Part shown: in pieces, positions 37,301-49,300 of the stretch
Position numbering within the stretch: the stretch's first letter is position 1
Layout: the number at the start of each line of letters is the position of its first letter
From: Megalobrama amblycephala
Lineage: Eukaryota > Chordata > Actinopteri > Cypriniformes > Xenocyprididae
NCBI RefSeq assembly: GCF_018812025.1
Contig: NC_063054.1
Coordinates: 8,388,582 to 8,452,581 of the forward strand
Direction of reading: 5' to 3'
Length of the DNA: 64,000 nucleotides
The notes under the pieces: generated by a model
The model's input: the letters and a program-made list of their open reading frames with translations, nothing else
Told to the model about the DNA's origin: nothing
Database searches by the model: none
Position numbers and translations under genes: made by a program

Positions 37301-40300
37301 GTCCTCAAAATAAGACACAATCCACAAAATACAGCCTTCGCAGTACAAGAAAAGCCACAAGACACAAGCCTCAGAGAAGCCGGCACTGTTTTAGATAGCA
37401 CTGTTGAAATCTCCATGAGAGTATCGGTCTCGGAACGTGCTGAGAGAGCAGCTCTTAACCAAGCAAACAAACACACCCATCCAGATGCATTTGCCCCCTT
37501 CTGCATGACCTCGAAGTGGACCAGAAAACATCCAGAGTCAAACCCATCTCTTTTTCTGAAAAGCAAACAAACAGAATAAGAGGCAAAATTCTGGGTAATT
37601 ATCTGCCTTTGATGTTTGTCCTACTTCCCTGCAATTGATTATAAAGAAAGACAAAAGTAATCCAACGCAAACTCTCGGAACGACCCTATGACCGGATCAT
37701 TTGGCCCACCCGTACCCTGGCTGAGCGCACATGGCAGTAAATTGAGGAATTCGTTCAGAAAAACAGAAACGGCACAGTGAATGCACAGGTAGAACCATGT
37801 TCCAAACAAAGACGAAGGTAAACTTCCAGATGCTGACAGATAAATGAAATGAAATCAGAGAAAATATATGAAGGAAAAAAAACAAAACAAGTGAGTGTAG
37901 AACTTTTACCCAGGTGTCTTCTGACCTTTATTGCTGTCTGTTTTCTGTTGAGATCCTTGTGGTTCACCAGTCCTTGGTGTCTTCCGTGATTCCTTATTCT
38001 CCCAGTGGCTCTCTGAAAGTCCTTAAAGCTGCACACATCTCTTGTATCCCAGGATATTAAGGCCTCAAAGCTCCCACGGTTTTGGATCCCCAATGTCCAG
38101 GACCCTGCTTATCCCAGTAGTGAGCTCCTGTCTTAGGGTTCATGGGATCTGGGGCAGTGGCATGGCTCTGGAACCCTTCAGCTGCTTTTTGGAGACTGAG
38201 GAACTCTCGGACAGCAACTCCAGTTTTTCATGAAGGATGAGGGAGGGAGGGAGTGGGGGGGGGGGGATTGGGGCTTGTTTTTTTTCCCTCTTCCTTTTCT
38301 CCTTTTTGGAGGGAAGAGCCTAACCCCTCCTCTGATGTAACGGGTGCTGAAATAGAGACAGAATAACTCGACCCCTTCTAAAATTTCACCTCCCATCAAA
38401 TCTCTCATTCTTCAGGGAAGGAGGAGGAGGGGACAGCAAACGGTGGACAGGGATCTCTCTGAACTCAGGGAGAATAGGCTTGCGGTCTTTGTGGAGACGG
38501 AGAGAACTGCTTTCGCTTACAGCCCAGCAGCACAGGACTCCACCGTTCCTTCCTGCGGTCTGCACCCAGTCTTGCTTAAACGCACATGCTTTCAGCAGTC
38601 CTCAGAGGATGGCACAAGTTGAATAGATAATGATCTTCCCACGCACGTCTCTCAGATGTTTGTTTAAAATGGGAGGAGGAAACTGAGGATCATTTGGACA
38701 GTTTGGAGCATGGAGAAACCATCTGCCAAGTGACACCACATTGTCCTTCCCTTGTTTTCTTGTATAAATTTATAGCAGTAGTGCTGTTTGCATGCAGTCA
38801 CGAACGTTTGTTTAGCTCTTGCCTGATCTTTAGAAACATCCTTATAGGGATAGTTCACTGAAAAAATAAGAATTCATGATTTGCTCACCATTGTTGTTCC
38901 AAACTTGGACTTCTGTGGAACTTAAAGGAAGATATTTTGAAGAATGTCTTTTGTTTTTTGTCCATACAGTGAATGTCAATTAGGTCCTGTGGTTGTTTGG
39001 TTGTTTTTTGGACCCTATTGACTTTCATTGTATGGACAAAAACAAGTGAAACATTCTTAATAAATCTTTTTGAAAGAATGTCATACAAGTTTAGAACAAC
39101 GTGAGGTAAGTGTGAGTAAATTGCATAATTTTTAATGTTTGGGTGAACTAGACCTTTAAGGGCCTTTAGGTTTTTTTTCTGTTATTTTTCCATAGCGAAT
39201 GGCGCTGAACTACTGCACTGGAACAAATGTTAAAATAGACATGGTTTTGAATGTATAACCACAAAGATGTAAACATATTACATGTGTTTACATGTGACTA
39301 GTGTAATAAAAATCGCTTACTAACCTAGTCTATGTAACATTATACAGTCCATCAACTCCTGTCATGACCGTGTAATGACAGTAAACCCTCTCTTTGCATA
39401 AAACTTAACACATTAAACAGAAGTTCAAGAACAGTAGTCTTACTAATAAGGACCGTTTATAAATTTTACTGGTCAAATACCACACATTTAAGTACAGAAG
39501 AATTATGAAATATAAGAATATATGGTCTTTAACAAAATATAAACTGCACATTTCTACTTTTTTATGCCCTTGAAACTCCAAAGACTTCCATTGCAATTGT
39601 GTTTATTGAAACACTACTTTTAAGTAAAAAAATTGTGTTCTGTGGTTATTGACAGCATGTTCTAGAAGGAAGAATTGATTTTTCTTTTTGTGAACAATTT
39701 CGTCTTGAAAGAAATGTTTCCCCATCTCAACTGTGTGAATGTTTCTCTTATTTTGATCTCATAAGGTTTTTCTCCCTGGTTGTTTGTTTGAGCTCTGGTC
39801 AGTAGTGTAATTTGAGTACGAGTTTGGCGTTTGTTTGATTTTCATTGTTATGAATTGAGTTTGTGTGTGTGTGTGTGATCTGCAGAGGTGTTTAGATGGA
39901 AGTGTGATGCCTGAATGGCTGGACTTCACTCTCTTAAATGAGGTGTTAAGGAAATGGACAGACGTCTCCTGTTCGGTAGAGATTTTCTCCCGTTCTGCTT
40001 TCCCACAATAATATTTAGCTTGTGCCTGAGCTTTGTCTGACATTCACAAAGCGGCCATCTCTCTTCTTCTCTCACGCTCTTTCACTTTATACATTGATGG
40101 TAAAATTACATGCACTACTGTTCAAATATTTGGGGTGAGTAAGGGTTTTTGTTTTTGTTTTGTTTTTTAAAGAAATTAATACTTTTTATTAAGCAAGGAT
40201 ACATTAAATTGGTCATTCACATTGTTCCAAAAGATTTCTGTTTCAAATAAATGTTGTTCTTTTGAAATTTCTATTCATTAAAAAATCCTGACAACAAAAT

Positions 40301-43300
40301 ATATCTGGTTTCCACATATATTAACCAGCAATGGTTTTGATAATAATAAGAGATGTTGACATGTGACACTGCAGACTAGAATACTGAATGCTGAAAATTC
40401 AGCTTTGCCATCACAGGAATAAATTACATTTTAAATTGTCCAGCTATTTTAAATTGTACTAGTATTTCACAATATTACTGTTTCACTGTATTTTGGTCAA
40501 ATTAATAAAATTTTTCCAACCCCAAACTGTTGAACAGTAGTGTACTACATATACACCGATCAGGCATAACATTATGAGCGCTGACAGGTAAAGTTAATAA
40601 CACTGATTCTCTCTTCATCACGGCAACTTATAACGACTGTCAGCAGTTATACTTATCTGAAATACAGGAGGGGCCCACCAACTATTAACGTAACGCTGCT
40701 AAAAATATGTATTAATCTATTTCCCAGTGTATTGTCACAAACACCAAAGACAAGGCTTGTATTTCTACACCTTTATATAAATTGAATGTGAAAAAAATAA
40801 ACAAATGAAGCAATGCACGTACATGAAAATAAGAATGAACTGAAATAAAACCAGTACAGTAAATCAAGAGAATATACTTGTAGATTGTCTATAAAGTAAT
40901 GAGAAATAACAGGAAAAGTATGGCAATGACGATGGAAAACAAAGCTTATCTGATCAGTTCACAGTTGTAGATGAATGATTCTTTGGGTAAATCTAGAACC
41001 ATCCCCAAACACGCTGAATAGTCAAGGTTCAGGATAATATCCATGTCCCATTGAAAATGAACCAAAAAAAAAAAACTTTCCCACAAAAAGTGAACCCTCC
41101 TCAAGTGCTCTTCAAAGCATCCAGCCAACATGGAAGCCCACAGTCAAATCCTTGTACTCAGGACATTTGATAATCCACAAAGTAATGTAGTGAACCATCC
41201 AATGGGGAGAAACACTTGATGTCCATATAAGTAGTGTCCTTGCAACTACTCATACAGATTAAAGACACAAAAATATAAAGGAACATTTAAAGAGTCCATC
41301 TACAAAAAGAAAAGAAATCTACCATTAGCTAAAGAAAACCTCACATAAATTATATACATCAAGTGAAAACAGATGTATGACACAAAGATAAACAAAACTT
41401 ACATGATTGAACTGGAAACAAAGTTTCTCAATCAGGACTCAAATGAGTTTTGCTGGAGGTGCTAGGGTAAGCCCATGCTTCCCTCTTCCAAACAACCTGA
41501 CTTCTTCTACACTCCCAACTGATTAAATACCTGGGGCTTTAACACTCTAGCACACCCTAGTGGTGAATACGATCAAAAATAGCCTGATAACAGGTAACAC
41601 TGTTACAACCTGTTAGTGGGTGGGATATATTAGTAAGCAAGTGAACATTTTTTCCTCAAAGTTGATGTGTTAGAAGCAGGAAAAATGGGCAAGTGTAAGG
41701 ATTTGAGTGAGTTTGACAAGGGCTAAATTGTGATGGCTAGACGACTGGGTCAGAGCATCTCCAAAACCGCAGCTCTTGTGGGGTGTTCCCGGTCTGCAGT
41801 GGTCAGTATCTTTTAAAAATGGTCCAAGGAAGGAACAGTGGTGAACTGGTGACAGGGTCATGGGCGGCCAAGGCTCATTGATGCATGTCGGGAGTGAAGG
41901 CTGGCCTGTGTGGTCCGATCCAACAGATGAGCTACTGTAGCTCAAATTGCTCAAGAAGTTAATTCTGGTACTGATAGAAAGGTGTCAGAATACACAGTGC
42001 ATCACAGTTTGTTGTGTATGGGGCTGCATAGCTGCAGACCAGTCTGGGTGCCCATGCTGACCCCTGTCCACCGCCGAAAGCGCCAACAGTGGGCACGTGA
42101 ACATCAGAACTGGCCACGGAGCAATGGAAGAAGGTGGCCTGGTCTGATGAACCACATTTTCTTTTACATCACGTGGATGGCCGGGTGCGTGTGTGTCGCC
42201 TACCTGGGGAACACATGGCACCAGGATGCACTATTTGAAGAAGGCAAGTGGGCGGAGGCAGTGTGATGCTTTGGGCAATGTTCTTCTGGGAAACCTTGGG
42301 TCCTGCCATCCATGTGGATGTTACTTTGACACGTACCACCTACCTAGGCATTGTTGCAGACCATGTACACCCTTTCATGGAAACCGTATTCCCTGGTGGC
42401 TGTGGCCTCTTTCAGCAGGATAATGCACCCTTCCACGAAGCAAAAATGGTTCAGGAATGGTTTGAGGAGCACAACAATGAGTTTGAGGTGTTGACTTGTC
42501 CTCCAAATTCCTCAGATCTCAATCCAATAGAGCATCTGTGGGATATGCTGAACAAACAAGTCCAATCCATGGAGGCTCCACCTCGCAACTTAAAGGACTT
42601 AAAGGATCTGCTGCTAACATCTTGGTGCAGATACCACAGCACACCTTCAGGGGTCTAGAGGAGTCCATGGCAGCAAAAGCGGGACCAACACAATATTAGG
42701 AAGTTGGTCATAATGTTATGCCTGATTGATGTGTTTAGGGGGTCCAAAAGTCTAAGCTTATCATTTGTTTATTGAATTATTTTTTTCATATTATTTTTTA
42801 ATCTTAAAAATGATTTCCATTAGTCATGCTAATGTGTGTGGAATTCTTCTGTTTAGATGTAGATGTCTGGGGCTGTCAATCACTTGATGGACTCCGCCCA
42901 CTGCACTTCCAATCCTCGCACTCAGTATCCACCCACACCACTGTGCAGTTAGATATGTTACCGATCTAATCATTATGTCATCATAAGTTCTTGTGGGAAT
43001 CTGTCTGTTTTTAGTCAGTGTGGCTCTACAATATGTTTGGTCTACACTGAGTTGTTTGCATGTGTTGTTAGGCACAAGGCTGTAATATTTATCTTAACCC
43101 AGATTTTCGGAGAGATGAACAGTAATGATATTTTAAACAAAGCTTACAATGTTCTATTTCTCTGTCTGTTTTAAATCAGTCTGGAATCCGGGATTGATTT
43201 GTCTCTTTTATTTTCTCAAACTTTCATTTATCATTCCATCATCCACATCGGTGGCTTGTGTAGTGTTGTTTTTGATGATCATCACAGATGTGATGCACTG

Positions 43301-46300
43301 ATGTAATGTCTGTATCGGACCGGTGCTTGTTTTCTGTCCCAAGCTTATATTCATAAGAACATGCTGTCACAAGCGCACTTTAATATCATCAATATTCACA
43401 TTTTTCCAAACAGTGTGGCTATAGAGATCAGTTACATGCTGCCAATTTTTTCTCCAGAAGCTGCACATCTTTCTTCCTAATGCAGATACTTCCTGCACAT
43501 AATGTTCCTCACTAATCCAAATATTTATTCAGTATGAAATAAGCACTCTCTGTAGACGGGCCAGAGAAAGACTGTCTGTCTACCTCCTGACTATAGACAG
43601 ACAAGAACAAAGCACAAAAAAATAAAGATTTCTGATAGGAAAGGAGAAATAAGATGAAATATATGTACAGTTACGAAACAAAGAAAATTGTTGCTTGAAA
43701 TAATAAACTTTTTTTGACCGATGGCCTTTTTGAAAATGAAAGACTTCAGGTTGCTATTTTGCTGTAAATGTTGTTCGAAAATGATTATTTACTTATTATT
43801 TTTTTTTTTGTGTATGTGTATTTGCAGGTATATATCTGTCTGATCTGACCTACATCGATTCGGCGTATCCTTCCACTGGCAGCATTCTTGAAAACGAACA
43901 GCGTTCCAACCTCATGAACAACATTCTGAGAATCATCTCAGACCTGCAGAGATCCTGTGAATATGGTGCGTATCGCATATGTGTGTTTGTTTTCTTTGGG
44001 GAAATGAACAGAAGTAAAGGCCTGTTCACACCAAGGACATAATTATAACAATAATGATAAAGATACAGTTCTAAAAATCATCCTAAATATAAAAGAATAG
44101 CGGAGTCCCACACCACAACGATAACAATAATGTCACAGAGAAACAATATTGTTGGAATCACTTTCAGAATGATTTTTTTCCAGCTGATGAACGATAAATA
44201 CATTGACAGTCAATCAGAATCCATCCTGATTTGAGCTTGAGCATTTAAAGGGTTAGTTCACCCAAAAATGACATTTCTGTCATTAATTGCTCACCCTCAT
44301 GTCATCCCAAATCTGTAAGATCTTCGTTCATCTTCAGAACACAAATGAAGATATTTTTGATAAAATACGATTTTTTTTATTTTCATCCCCCATAGAAAGC
44401 AACATAATTACCACAATCAAGGTCCAGAAAAGTAGTAAAGACATCATTAAAATAGTCCACGTGACTACAGTGGTTCAACCTTAATGTTATGAAGCGAAGA
44501 GAATACTTTTTGTGCGCAAAAACAAAACAAAAATAACAACTATTCAACAGTTTTGTCTCTCCCCTGTCAGTCTCCTACACTGATTACGTTGTATAAATGT
44601 AATTGACCCTTCGCCGGGAGTTTGATTGACAAGCGATCTAACCAATCATAATGCCGAATCCGCCATTTTGTCCGACAAAGCAGTCAGGAGTTAGAAGATT
44701 AACCTCGGTGGACTTGAACTTGAAAAATGGTGTGTATTTACGTCTTTCCACGTTTTAACACTCTGAGGTCTGAGGGTATCGCCGGCGATACCACCGCGTT
44801 TTTTTTCTTACCAGTGTGAAAGAGACTCAAAATACTCCGTTAATGTTGCACATATAATTAAGAGTTATACACCATTTTAATCTGTGGAATATCTTCTTTT
44901 ATTTGTGTACACTCAGAGTAAAAACAAAATGTTGTGCTTTTTGTAAAATAAAGAAAACTAACATGATGCATGATCTCTCGTCTCCCTTTGAAGGAAGTCC
45001 AATCTGATAGTTCTCAGAAAATGAACTGTAACTTATGAATACTAATGACAAAAAAAATTAGACTTATGTCTAAAAAAACGTTGAAATGTCAGGTTTTAAA
45101 TCGTGTAAGTCAAATCGAAAACAAACATTCTGTGTTTATGTAATCTGGATGAAAAGAGAGCCATGTCAGAAATCCGTGATTCAGCTCATTATCCGCTAAT
45201 GCGGCCACGCCCACGGAGCCAGCGCTATTCAGACGCAAATTCTGAGTCAATACATGCATTCATTGTCTCAATCGTGTATTTATTGTCTTGAAAAGTGTTT
45301 TGAATAGCCATAGTTAGCGATCTCTGTCCTCTGTTAGTTCGGTTTGTTCCTGGATTGCCTATTCTTCTTTAGTGCTCAGGCATTTGTGGACTAAAGGTGT
45401 ACAGAGCGCCCTCCGGCTGCAAGTATGAATTGAAAACACAGTATCCAGCACTCATAGTAATGACAATAAATCCTGAATAAATATTACTCCTCTGTATAGA
45501 AAATTGACAAACATATGAGAATCCATCAATATTTCTCCAAATGTGCATGCTTTTAAGCTAAAAGCCTATATGAAATGCCATAGAGGTAACATAATTGTTC
45601 AGACACTTTGCATCACAGAAATGCATTATATTTTAAAGAATATAATAGAATACCATTATTTTAAATTGTAATAATATTTCACAGTATTGCTGTTTTTTCT
45701 GTATGTTTGATTTACACCATGATGAGATTTGAATCATGATCACAGAGGGTTTTTTCACAGCTTACCTGACTGAAAGGCCTCATTAATATGCAAGTCATTT
45801 CAGGTCATTATTATGCGATTCTTTTGTCTTCTCAGGTGAGAATCACCCATTATACATGAGGATTCACGCCTCCACGCATACTGTGTTTCTTGACCAAAGA
45901 TGTTTTAGAAAATTTAAATCTCTCTATTGTTTTATATGAACAAGCAGGCAGCATAATTTTTACCTCATTTTGAAGCAAAAACTCTAGTCTACAACCTCAA
46001 ATACCCAGAAGTCTTGTGAACAAAGATTTAATATATATTTTTTGGCTTTATTTCAGTGACTTAAGTTTTTTGTTTTTTCAATAACCACGCATAAACATTA
46101 TTCCTTCAAAAACACAAACATGTACATACATGTTCCTCACATATTATTGTAGCCTAGTTTGTGCTGAATACAGTGTAATGACACTTTTTCCATTAATATG
46201 TTTACGAACAAAAAAAAATAAAAAAGCACAAATGTCTGGGCATGTCAAAACTTCTCCAGGGTCCCAAAAATCCTCAGACCCCTGAGGGTTAAACAACATT

Positions 46301-49300
46301 CCTTCTTATGTTCATTCATTTTTATTTGATGCTATAAAGTAACTAGTAGGAAGAGATGATTGGTTCACAAGCTGCTTGAGCTGAGGCGCTACAGCAATCT
46401 GTCACGATACATTAAAGAGCCAAAAAACGTGTTTTATTGTTCGAATTTCTTTAAAAAAAAAATTACACAATTTGTAAGTCTTATCTGTCGACGTGTTGTC
46501 AGTGTCCTCTTTGCTCCACAATGTATTTTACACTGTGTGTGGGTGACAGCACCATGTCTTGTCGGACAAAGCAACAGTAACTAAGGGGGGCGTGTCTTTG
46601 TGAAGGGTCAATTCGCTCCAGCCTTTTCGAACTTTATCAATGATAATTTTATAGAATGTTCACAAGGTGTACGGAAGTGTAAGCACGTAATGCCATCTGC
46701 TGTTGAAAACTAATCTCATCAAGAGTCGTTTCGAGAGAAAATCGCGATACATACGGAAGTATCAGAATCGATCCAGAATCATCTCTAGATTCAGGATGCA
46801 TCAATGTTTTGTCCCAGCCCTAGTAATTAATGACAAAAATTTCATTTTTAGGTGAACTAACCTTTTAAAGTGGCAGACGACAAAACTGCAGAATTTGCTT
46901 AGAATAAACAGAACGATATTGTGTGGATACTAATATAGTTATCGTTATTATTATCTTTATTATTAATGTTCTTGGTGTGAATGGGCCTTAACTGTGTGAA
47001 TTCATTTTTCCCACTTTCTCAGATATCCCAGTATTGCCGCATGTCCAGAAGTATCTCAACTCTGTTCGCTACATTGAGGAGTTACAGAAGTTTGTGGAGG
47101 ACGACAATTATAAGTGAGTAGGAACTGTGTTTAGATTACATTATATATTATACTTTTAGCTTAAGTTTTTAGTGATACTTATGTTTGTGTACGTATCAGG
47201 TTGTCCCTAAAGATTGAGCCACCAGCTACCAGCACACCTCGCACCACTGCCTCTAGAGAAGACCTCACAGGTGAGAAGCACTCGTATCCTACACTCACTG
47301 AAGTTTAAATGGATAGTTCACCTACTGTAAAAATAAAAATTCTGTCATTACTTACTCACCCTTGTGTCGTTCCAAACCCGTAAGACCTTTGTTCAGCTTC
47401 GGAACACAAATGAAGATCTTTTTGATGAAATCTGAGAGATTTCTGTCCCTCCGTTGACAGCTATGCAACTGACACTATGACGCTTCAAAAAGTTCATAAA
47501 GAGATCATAAAACTATAGTCCAAATTTTCTGAAGAGACTCACTTTATCTGAGTTGTTATCCTTACCAAATACAACCATGACGTGACGATATTTTGTCGGA
47601 CATTTGGCTTCCATTTGTTAAATCATGCTGGGTTGCTCCGCCCACAATGAAATCTCATTGGTTTAGATTTGCTCTCTCCAAATCTGTGTTAAGCATCTTT
47701 ATCATCTCATGCTGTTGTTAATGATTAGCATGTTTGCTATTTTTGACAGAAACATCTGCGTCACCGCTATGTGGTCGTCGTGGTAATGTTGCCGAGGGTG
47801 CCCTGCCTAAAGTCCCGCCAACGCCCCCCTCACCCCGGAACCTCATCACCTACGGACACAGGAAGTGCCACAGCCTTGGCTACAAGTGCGTTTGCTTCAT
47901 ATGCTTCATATGCTCCATTCATTCATTGTGGCCTAGTTCATTCGGTGCACTTTACCTGTGTTCAAATATCTTTAGTAGTTCTTTGTTTATAGATGAGTTG
48001 AAGCCATGTACAATTATATTGAGCAAAATAAAAATTAGACTTTGATGGAACTACAAATTGTCGGTAACACTTCATTTTAGGGTCTTTTAACTAGTTGCTT
48101 ATTAGCATGCATATTAATAGGATATTGGCTATTTATTAGTACTTATTATTACTTATTAGTATACTTATTTATTAGTACTTATTACACTCCTGATATTACT
48201 TATATCAGGAGTGTGAGCTATTGTATGAGCAAATAATTTACAGTGGGTACGGAAAGTATTCAGACCCACTTAAATTTTTCACTCTTTGTTATATTGCAGC
48301 CATTTGCTAAAATCATTTAAGTTCATTTTTTTTCCTCATTAATGTACATACAGCACCCCATATTGACAGAAAAACACAGAATTGTTGCCATTTTTTTAAG
48401 AAAATTTTAAAAAAGAAAAACTGAAATGTCACATGGTCCTAAGTATTCAGACCCTTTGCTCAGTATTTAGTAGAAGCACCCTTTTGATCTAATACAGCCA
48501 TGAGTCTTTTTGGGAAAGATGCAACAAGTTTTTCACACCTGGATTTGGGGATCCTCTGCCATTCCTCCTTGCAGATCCTCTCCAGTTCTGTCAGGTTGGA
48601 TGGTAAACGTTGGTGGACAGCCATTTTTAGGTCTCTCCAGAGATGCTCAATTGGGTTTAAGTCAGGGCTCTGGCTGGGCCATTCAAGAACAGTCACGGAG
48701 TTGTTGTGAAGCCACTCCTTCGTTATTTTAGCTGTGTTCTTAGGGTCATTGTCTTGTTGGAAGGTAAACCTTCGGCCCAGTCTGAGGTCCTGAGCACTCT
48801 GGAGAAGGTTTTTGTCCAGGATATCCCTGTACTTGGCTGCATTCATCCTGTCATCCTGTCCCTGCAGCTGAAAAACACCCCCACAGCATGATGCTGCCAC
48901 CACCATGCTTCACTGTTGGGACTGTATTGGACAGGGGATGAGCAGTGCCTGTTTTTCTCCACACATACCGCTTAGAATTAAGGCCAAAAAGTTCTATCTT
49001 GGTCTCATCAGACCAGAGAATCTTATTTCTCACCATCTTGGAGTCCTTCAGGTGTTTTTTAACTCCATGTGGGCTTTCATGTGTCTTGCACTGAGGAGAG
49101 GCTTCCGTCGGGCCATTCTGCCATAAAGCCCCAACTGGTGGAGGGCTGCAGTGATGGTTGACTTTCTACAACTTTCTCCCATCTCCTGACTGCATCTCTG
49201 GAGCTCAGCCACAGTGATCTTTGGGTTCTTCTTTACCTCTCTCACCAAGGCTCTTCTCCCCCGATAGCTCAGTTTGGCCGGACGGCCAGCTCTAGGAAGG

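Larger units (their letters stand above)
40554..42733 (+). mobile_element. Tc1-like element with LTR-like insertion, inactive
   Basis: Ends CGATCAGGCATAACATTATG and complement of AATCAGGCATAACATTATGA; TA lies before the left end. A 923-bp block is inserted at 40683-41605, splitting the 5' region. Without it the element is about 1.25 kb. Transposase remains at 41685-42655. Confidence 0.85.
44245..46868. mobile_element. TTAA MITE, second nesting level
   Basis: TTAA at both ends; the left arm has AGGGTTAGTTCACCCAAAAA and TTAATTGCTCACCCTCATGT, the right arm AGTAATTAATGACAAAAATT and TTAGGTGAACTAACC. The centre is replaced by inserted elements. The word TCCCAGCCCTA before the right arm may mark a further hAT end. 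Confidence 0.75.
44016..46990. mobile_element. TIR element AAGGCCxxTTCACACCAAG, outer level of a four-fold nest
   Basis: The left end reads AAAGGCCTGTTCACACCAAG, the right end is the complement of TAAGGCCCATTCACACCAAG. Its body is interrupted after GAGCATTTAA by a TTAA element (44245-46868) and resumes AGTGGCAGACGACAAAACTG. It nearly fills the intron between exons D and E. Confidence 0.75.
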
